Below are positions 39,548 through 43,672 of a DNA stretch of 43,672 nucleotides, in pieces. The stretch is from Caulobacteraceae bacterium (GTDB lineage Bacteria; Pseudomonadota; Alphaproteobacteria; Caulobacterales; Caulobacteraceae), in contig CANJRI010000015.1 in NCBI GenBank assembly GCA_947476555.1, positions 1-43,672 of the forward strand, given 5' to 3'. The position numbers were made by a program, and so were the translations under genes. The notes beneath the pieces were generated by a model. That model did not search any database. It saw only the letters and a list, made by a program, of their open reading frames with translations, and was not told where the DNA came from. Numbering within the stretch: position 1 is the stretch's first letter; each line of letters starts with the position of its first letter.

Positions 39548-40095
39548 TGGACCGCAAGGCCCTGCTGATCGCCCTGTTCGCCTCCCTGGCGCTGAACCTG
39601 TTCATCGGCGGCATGGTGGTGGGCGCGAAGCTCTCCGAGCGGCGTCCGCCGCCGCGCGAGCAGCGGATGCCCTTCATGAACGGTCCCGGCCCGGTGGCGG
39701 CAGCTATCCGCGGCCTGCCGCCGGAGCAGCGGGAAGCTTTCCGGGCGGCGGTGCCGGATGCGCTGCGATCTTCCAATGCGCAATTCCGCCAGGCCCGCCA
39801 GCTTCGCCAGTCGGCCATGCGCAGGCTCACCGACGAACCGGTGGACACCCAGGCGGTGCTGGCCGACCTCGCCCGCGCCCGGGCCATCGAGACTGAGGCG
39901 CGGGGCGCGCTGGACGGCCGGGTGGTCGGTTTCGCGGCGACCCTGCCGGCCGAGCACCGGGCCAACTTCGCCCGCGCCATGCTTCGCCCCCAGCGGGGGC
40001 CGGGATCAGGCCGCGGCCCCGGAGGCCCCCGGGGCCCGGAGGGGCGCATGGGTGCTGGCGGCGAGGGCGGCCCGCCCCCCGTGGCGGATCGGTAG
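39547..40095 (+). CDS. CpxP/ZraP-like periplasmic protein (heavy-metal sensor type)
   Basis: A 182-residue protein with a signal-anchor at about 5-27 (LLIALFASLALNLFIGGMVV), then a helical domain in which AAAIRGLPPEQREAFRAAVP and RQSAMRRLTDEPVDTQAVLA resemble the LTxxQ-type helices of CpxP/ZraP and CnrX-like metal-sensing chaperones. It probably senses metal or misfolded protein for the adjacent sigma/anti-sigma pair. The C-terminal 35 residues are Gly/Pro/Arg-rich and unstructured. The last 90 bases overlap, antisense, the 3' end of the pleC gene. Confidence 0.75.
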   Translation: MDRKALLIALFASLALNLFIGGMVVGAKLSERRPPPREQRMPFMNGPGPVAAAIRGLPPEQREAFRAAVPDALRSSNAQFRQARQLRQSAMRRLTDEPVDTQAVLADLARARAIETEARGALDGRVVGFAATLPAEHRANFARAMLRPQRGPGSGRGPGGPRGPEGRMGAGGEGGPPPVADR

Positions 40096-41916
40096 AACGA
40101 CACTGGCCGTCGTGCCCTGACCGGGGGCGCTTTCCAGGTCCAGCACGCCGCCGTGCAGTTCCACGAAGGCCTTGGACAGCGCAAGACCGAGGCCGGTCCC
40201 TTGGCTGGTCTTGGCGGTCTGGCTTTCCACCTGCTCGAACGGACGGGCCAGGCGCGCCAGGTCGGTGGGTGCGATACCGATGCCGGTGTCCTGCACGCTC
40301 ATCCGGACGCCCTCACCCCGCGACGCGTCCAGAACCTCGGCGCTCACCGTCACGCGGCCGCCGCGCGGGGTGAACTTGATGGCGTTGGAGAGCAGGTTGA
40401 GGAGGACCTGCTTGATGGCGCGGTAGTCGGCCTCGACGTCCGGCAGGGCTGGGAAATCCAGCACCAGGGCCAGGCCGGCGGAGTCGGCGCGGCCCCTGAC
40501 CAGCCGCAGGGCGTCCTCGGCGATCTCCTCCAGCGACACCGGCTCGACCCGCAGGGACATCTTGCCGGCCTCGATCTTCGACATGTCGAGGATGTCGTTG
40601 ATCAAGGCCAGCAGGTGCTGGCCGGAATTGAGGATGTCACGGGCGTACTCGCGATAGCGCGGATCGCCCAGCGCCCCGTACATCTCGCCGGCCATGATCT
40701 CCGAGAAGCCGTTGATGGCGTTCAGCGGGGTGCGCAGCTCGTGGCTCATGTTGGCCAGGAACTCGCTCTTGGCCTGGCTGGCGCCCTCGGCGCGGATCTT
40801 CTCGACTTCGTACTTGCGGGCCAGTTCGGAGAGCTGTTCCTGGCTGCGTTCGAGATTGGCCACCGCCCGCCGCAACTCCTCCTCCTTCAACCGGCGAGCC
40901 TCCTCCTGGGTCTTGAGGACGGTGATGTCGGCGGCGCTGACCACTAGGCCGCCCTCGGCGGTCGGCCGCTCGGAGATCTGCACCCAGCGTCCGTCGGCCA
41001 GCTCGGCCTCGCGCACGCCGCGCTGGCCGCCGGGAGCGGGAAACTCCTGCCGGATGGCCGCGCCGGCCGCCCGCTCCACCTGCTCGCGGCTGACGCCGGG
41101 GGCCAGGAGGTGTGGCTCCAGCTGGAAGTAGTTGCGGAAGTTGTGGTTGGCCATCAGCAGCCGGCCCTGGCGGTCCCAGAGCACGAAGGCCTCGGAAACC
41201 GACTCGATGGCGTCGCGCAGCCGCGTCTCGGCGGCCTGCGCCCGGGCCTGGGTGAGGCGCTCCTCGGTGGTGTCGAGGGCCACGCCGATGATCCGCTGGA
41301 AGCCGCCTTCCGGAGCCTGGCCGAAACCGCGGCCGCGGGCGTCGATCCACAGCGGGCGGGCGCCGGCCAGGCTCGGCACCCGGAAGGAGACGTCGAAGTC
41401 CCCATAGATGGCGGCGTTGGCCAGGGCCTCGCGCAGGCCATCGCGGTGGCCGGCGGACACCCGGTCCAGCACCTGCTGGCCGTCCACCACCCCGCCGCGC
41501 CAGCCGAACAGCGCGGCGGTCACCTCGGACATGAAGATCCGGTCGCTGGCCAGATCCCATTCCCAGATCCCGCAGTGGGCCGCCTCGACGGCCATCCGGA
41601 AGCGGCGTTCGGAGTCGGTGTAGGCCTCGTGGGCGCGTTCCACCCGCCGGGACTCTTCATAGAGCAGCCCACCCAGGATGAAGGCGACCAGCAGCGGCGC
41701 CGAGAGCCAGACGAGCTGTTCCAGCCTGTCCTGCGGCCCGGCGTTCAGCCGCGCCACCGCGGCTACGGTGTAGAGGGCCAGGAGCAGCAGCGCGCAGAGC
41801 AATCCGATCCGGGCGAACCTGCGGCTAGGCGCCTGCGGCGGCTCAAGCGGCGGCGCCTTGCGACCCCCCTTCCGCCCATGGCCTGCCGTCTCGGCCAAGC
41901 CGCCCTCCCGATTCAC
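40006..41916 (-). CDS. pleC: PleC-type sensor histidine kinase
   Basis: 636 residues. TM helices at about 36-56 and 67-86 enclose a very short loop, so the large periplasmic region of C. crescentus PleC (about 842 residues) is absent. PAS domains lie at about 101-220 ([20 protein letters not shown]) and 230-335, with a coiled coil at 335-380. The kinase core, [20 protein letters not shown] with His392, then [36 protein letters not shown] and [17 protein letters not shown], matches PleC closely as I recall it. PleC dephosphorylates DivK and activates PleD in the cell cycle. It starts at GTG 41916 or TTG 41898 (better GGGAGGG site). It lies 34 bases downstream of pepN on the same strand. The C-terminal tail overlaps the CpxP-like gene. 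Confidence 0.7.
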   Translation of the reverse strand: MNREGGLAETAGHGRKGGRKAPPLEPPQAPSRRFARIGLLCALLLLALYTVAAVARLNAGPQDRLEQLVWLSAPLLVAFILGGLLYEESRRVERAHEAYTDSERRFRMAVEAAHCGIWEWDLASDRIFMSEVTAALFGWRGGVVDGQQVLDRVSAGHRDGLREALANAAIYGDFDVSFRVPSLAGARPLWIDARGRGFGQAPEGGFQRIIGVALDTTEERLTQARAQAAETRLRDAIESVSEAFVLWDRQGRLLMANHNFRNYFQLEPHLLAPGVSREQVERAAGAAIRQEFPAPGGQRGVREAELADGRWVQISERPTAEGGLVVSAADITVLKTQEEARRLKEEELRRAVANLERSQEQLSELARKYEVEKIRAEGASQAKSEFLANMSHELRTPLNAINGFSEIMAGEMYGALGDPRYREYARDILNSGQHLLALINDILDMSKIEAGKMSLRVEPVSLEEIAEDALRLVRGRADSAGLALVLDFPALPDVEADYRAIKQVLLNLLSNAIKFTPRGGRVTVSAEVLDASRGEGVRMSVQDTGIGIAPTDLARLARPFEQVESQTAKTSQGTGLGLALSKAFVELHGGVLDLESAPGQGTTASVVLPIRHGGRAALAASTHAPLRAPGASGAAA

Positions 41917-41950
41917 CGAACAGGGAGTCTAAGCCAAGCGTGAGTCGCCG

Positions 41951-43672
41951 TCAGCCGTTGTGGCCGATCGCCTTTGTCGCAAGCTCAAGGACGTTCTTGG
42001 ACAGGTTCGGGCTGGCGGCGATCCGCTCGAGCTGGGCCCGCATGAGGTCGGCGAGGTCCGGGCGATAGCGCCGCCAGCCGCCGAGCGGCTCAAGGAGGCG
42101 GGCGGCGATCATCGGGTTGAAGCCGTCGATCGCCAGGATCTGGTCGGCGAGGAAGCGGTAGCCGGCGCCGCTGGGGTCGTGGAACCGCGCCGGGTTGAAG
42201 TTGGCGAAGGTGGAGACCAGGGCGCGCAGGCGATTGGGGTTCTTCGCATCGAAGGCCGGATGGGCGGTGAGGCCCAGCACCCGGCCCAGCGCGCCCTCGC
42301 CGGGATCGCGCGCCTGGGCGGCGAACCATTTGTCGATCACCAGGGGCTCATGCTTCCAGCGGGCGTAGAAGTCCGTCAGGGCGGTCTCGCACGGCTCGCC
42401 GCCGATCAGGATCAAGGCGCTCAGCCCACCCATCAGGTCGGTCATGTTCACCGCGGCGCGGTAATGGCCGAAGGCCTCCTCCGCCACCTCGGCGCGGGGG
42501 TTGGCGGCCATCAGCTCCAGCGCCGCGTTGCGCAGGGCCCGGCGCCCCGCACCCGCCGCGTCGGGGGAGAATTCGCCCAGATCCTGCAGGCCGGTATGCA
42601 GGCGTCGCAGCTCGACCCCCAGGTGCAGCGACAACCGCAGCCGCAGCGCCTCCCGCGCCTCGTGGAGCTCGGCGGGGTCGGCCGGGTGGACCATCAGCGC
42701 CAGGTCCGGCTCCGAGGGCAGGGCCAGCAGCAGGGCCTTGAAGGCCGGGTCGGCGGCCTGGTGGGAGAGCGCGCGAAGGACGGCGTCGGCGTATCGCTCC
42801 TCGCCCACCTCGTCCGGGCGGCCGGCGGCGCGGGCCAGGATCAGCTCGCGGGCCAGCTCCTGGCCGGCTTCCCAGCGGTTGAAGAGGTCCGGGTCCGAGG
42901 CCAGCAGCAGGTAGCGATCCTTGGGCTTGGCGTCGGTGGTCAGGACCACGGGCGCGGAGAAGCCGCGCAGGGCCGAGACGGCGGGCTCGCGATCGACCCC
43001 TGTCAGGGTGACCGACGACCGTTGGCCGTCGAGGACGATGACCGTCTCGTCCATGGCCTCGCCATCGCGCTGGAAGGCCACCGTGCGGCCGTCGGCGTCC
43101 ACCAGCCCCACCGTCACCGGGATCGGCAGCGGGCGCTTATCCGGCTGGCCCGGCGTGGGCGGCGTCTCCTGCGCCAGCTCCAGCGTCAGGGTCCCGGCGG
43201 CGGGATCATAGGTGCGGCTCAGGGACACCCGCGGCGTCCCCGCTTGCTCGTACCAGGCGAAAAGATCCGAAAGATTCCGCCCCGACGTCTCGGCGAAGCA
43301 CTCGACGAAGGCCTCCACCGTCGTCGCCGTCCCGTCCCAGCGCGAGAAGTAGAGATCCATGCCAGCGCGGAAGGCCTCGGGGCCGATCAGGGCCTTGAGC
43401 ACCCGGATCACCTCGGCGCCCTTTTCATAGATGGTGGCGGTGTAGAAATTGTCGATCTTCAGGTAGCTGGAGGGCCGCACGGGGTGGGCGAGGGGCCCCT
43501 GGTCCTCGGGGAACTGCCGGGCCCGCAGGGCCTTGACCTCCTTGATCCGCTGGACCGCGTGGCCGCGCATGTCGGCGCTGAAGGCCTGATCGCGGAACAC
43601 CGTCAGCCCCTCCTTGAGGCACAGCTGGAACCAGTCGCGGCAGGTGATCCGGTTGCCCGACCAGTTGTGGAA
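41951..43672 (-). CDS. pepN: Aminopeptidase N (PepN), 5' end outside the window
   Basis: The last 573 residues of an M1 zinc aminopeptidase that removes N-terminal residues from peptides. The sequence begins FHNWSGNRITCRDWFQLCLK at the window edge, which in PepN directly follows the zinc-binding HEXXH, so the active site's first ligands lie just outside. KEGLTVFRDQ, TIYEKGAEVIRVLKALIG and the C-terminal helical domain (LGLTAHPAFDAKNPNRLRAL, NFNPARFHDPSGAGYRFLAD) are typical of the E. coli-type PepN. The GTG at 43600 is internal, not the start. It is followed by pleC, 34 bases downstream. Confidence 0.95.
   Translation of the reverse strand, partial: FHNWSGNRITCRDWFQLCLKEGLTVFRDQAFSADMRGHAVQRIKEVKALRARQFPEDQGPLAHPVRPSSYLKIDNFYTATIYEKGAEVIRVLKALIGPEAFRAGMDLYFSRWDGTATTVEAFVECFAETSGRNLSDLFAWYEQAGTPRVSLSRTYDPAAGTLTLELAQETPPTPGQPDKRPLPIPVTVGLVDADGRTVAFQRDGEAMDETVIVLDGQRSSVTLTGVDREPAVSALRGFSAPVVLTTDAKPKDRYLLLASDPDLFNRWEAGQELARELILARAAGRPDEVGEERYADAVLRALSHQAADPAFKALLLALPSEPDLALMVHPADPAELHEAREALRLRLSLHLGVELRRLHTGLQDLGEFSPDAAGAGRRALRNAALELMAANPRAEVAEEAFGHYRAAVNMTDLMGGLSALILIGGEPCETALTDFYARWKHEPLVIDKWFAAQARDPGEGALGRVLGLTAHPAFDAKNPNRLRALVSTFANFNPARFHDPSGAGYRFLADQILAIDGFNPMIAARLLEPLGGWRRYRPDLADLMRAQLERIAASPNLSKNVLELATKAIGHNG

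Noticed and set aside
1..43672. tRNA, rRNA, CRISPR array, insertion sequence or prophage genes
   Set aside because: No cloverleaf with a T-loop GTTCGA context and CCA-side stem, no regularly spaced repeats, and no transposase, integrase or phage structural protein was seen.

Overview
The window is a GC-rich (roughly 70%) chromosomal segment of an alphaproteobacterium, most likely a member of the Caulobacteraceae (Caulobacter/Phenylobacterium type). The evidence is a MucR/Ros-type regulator, the cell-cycle kinases DivJ and PleC, GANTC (CcrM-type) sites and TTAACC (CtrA-type) half-sites in gene-poor stretches, and the alphaproteobacterial cytochrome c maturation order ccmI-ccmE-ccmF-ccmH (cycHJKL) followed by degP and glnE. 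Genes are packed tightly, with many ATGA/GTGA overlaps. I see no tRNA, rRNA, insertion sequence, CRISPR array or phage structural gene.

Layout. 1-465 holds no recognisable gene. 466-4484: a GNAT acetyltransferase coupled to an oligopeptidase B-like protease, a trypsin-like protease and a MaoC-type hydratase. 4760-8767: mucR with a clear terminator, a PAS-like protein behind a cluster of four GANTC sites, sufE, a sensorless histidine kinase, and the divergent divJ. 8770-15079: a secreted unknown protein, a DUF1491 protein, two divergent L,D-transpeptidase-type genes of different families, prfC (RF3) and a TPR-like protein. 15262-16538: a putative toxin and an SUKH/SMI1-type immunity gene with base composition unlike the surroundings. 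16557-19023: an NMT1/ThiY-like ABC importer operon, followed by a 458-base gap with a hairpin, repeats and a DnaA box. 19482-25292: the ABC-F protein Uup, a YcgN-like protein, a CbpA-like DnaJ protein, and a PepSY/response regulator/sensor kinase operon. 25368-32426: a conserved unknown protein, then ccmI-ccmE-ccmF-ccmH and degP. 32447-38091: a chimeric response regulator/kinase gene, a serralysin-like RTX metalloprotease and glnE. 38156-40095: an EF-hand protein, an ECF sigma factor, a membrane-anchored putative anti-sigma protein and a CpxP/ZraP-like protein. 40006-43672: pleC and the 3' part of pepN on the minus strand.

How it fits together. Envelope and signalling functions dominate. DivJ and PleC are the kinase and phosphatase that set DivK/PleD phosphorylation in Caulobacter, and a third short kinase with the same style of dimerisation region lies back to back with divJ. 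The ccm operon and DegP serve periplasmic cytochrome assembly and protein quality control. The ECF module and the PepSY two-component system are probable envelope or metal sensors.

The two most unusual items are the gene at 32447-33457 and the toxin-immunity pair. The first looks like an in-frame deletion that joined a response regulator, cut inside its DNA-binding domain, to the ATPase domain of its partner kinase, losing the DNA-recognition helix, sensor and phospho-accepting histidine. The second has an HH...DPN...H nuclease-like C-terminus. All functional statements come from reading the translated sequence against remembered family signatures; no database search was run.
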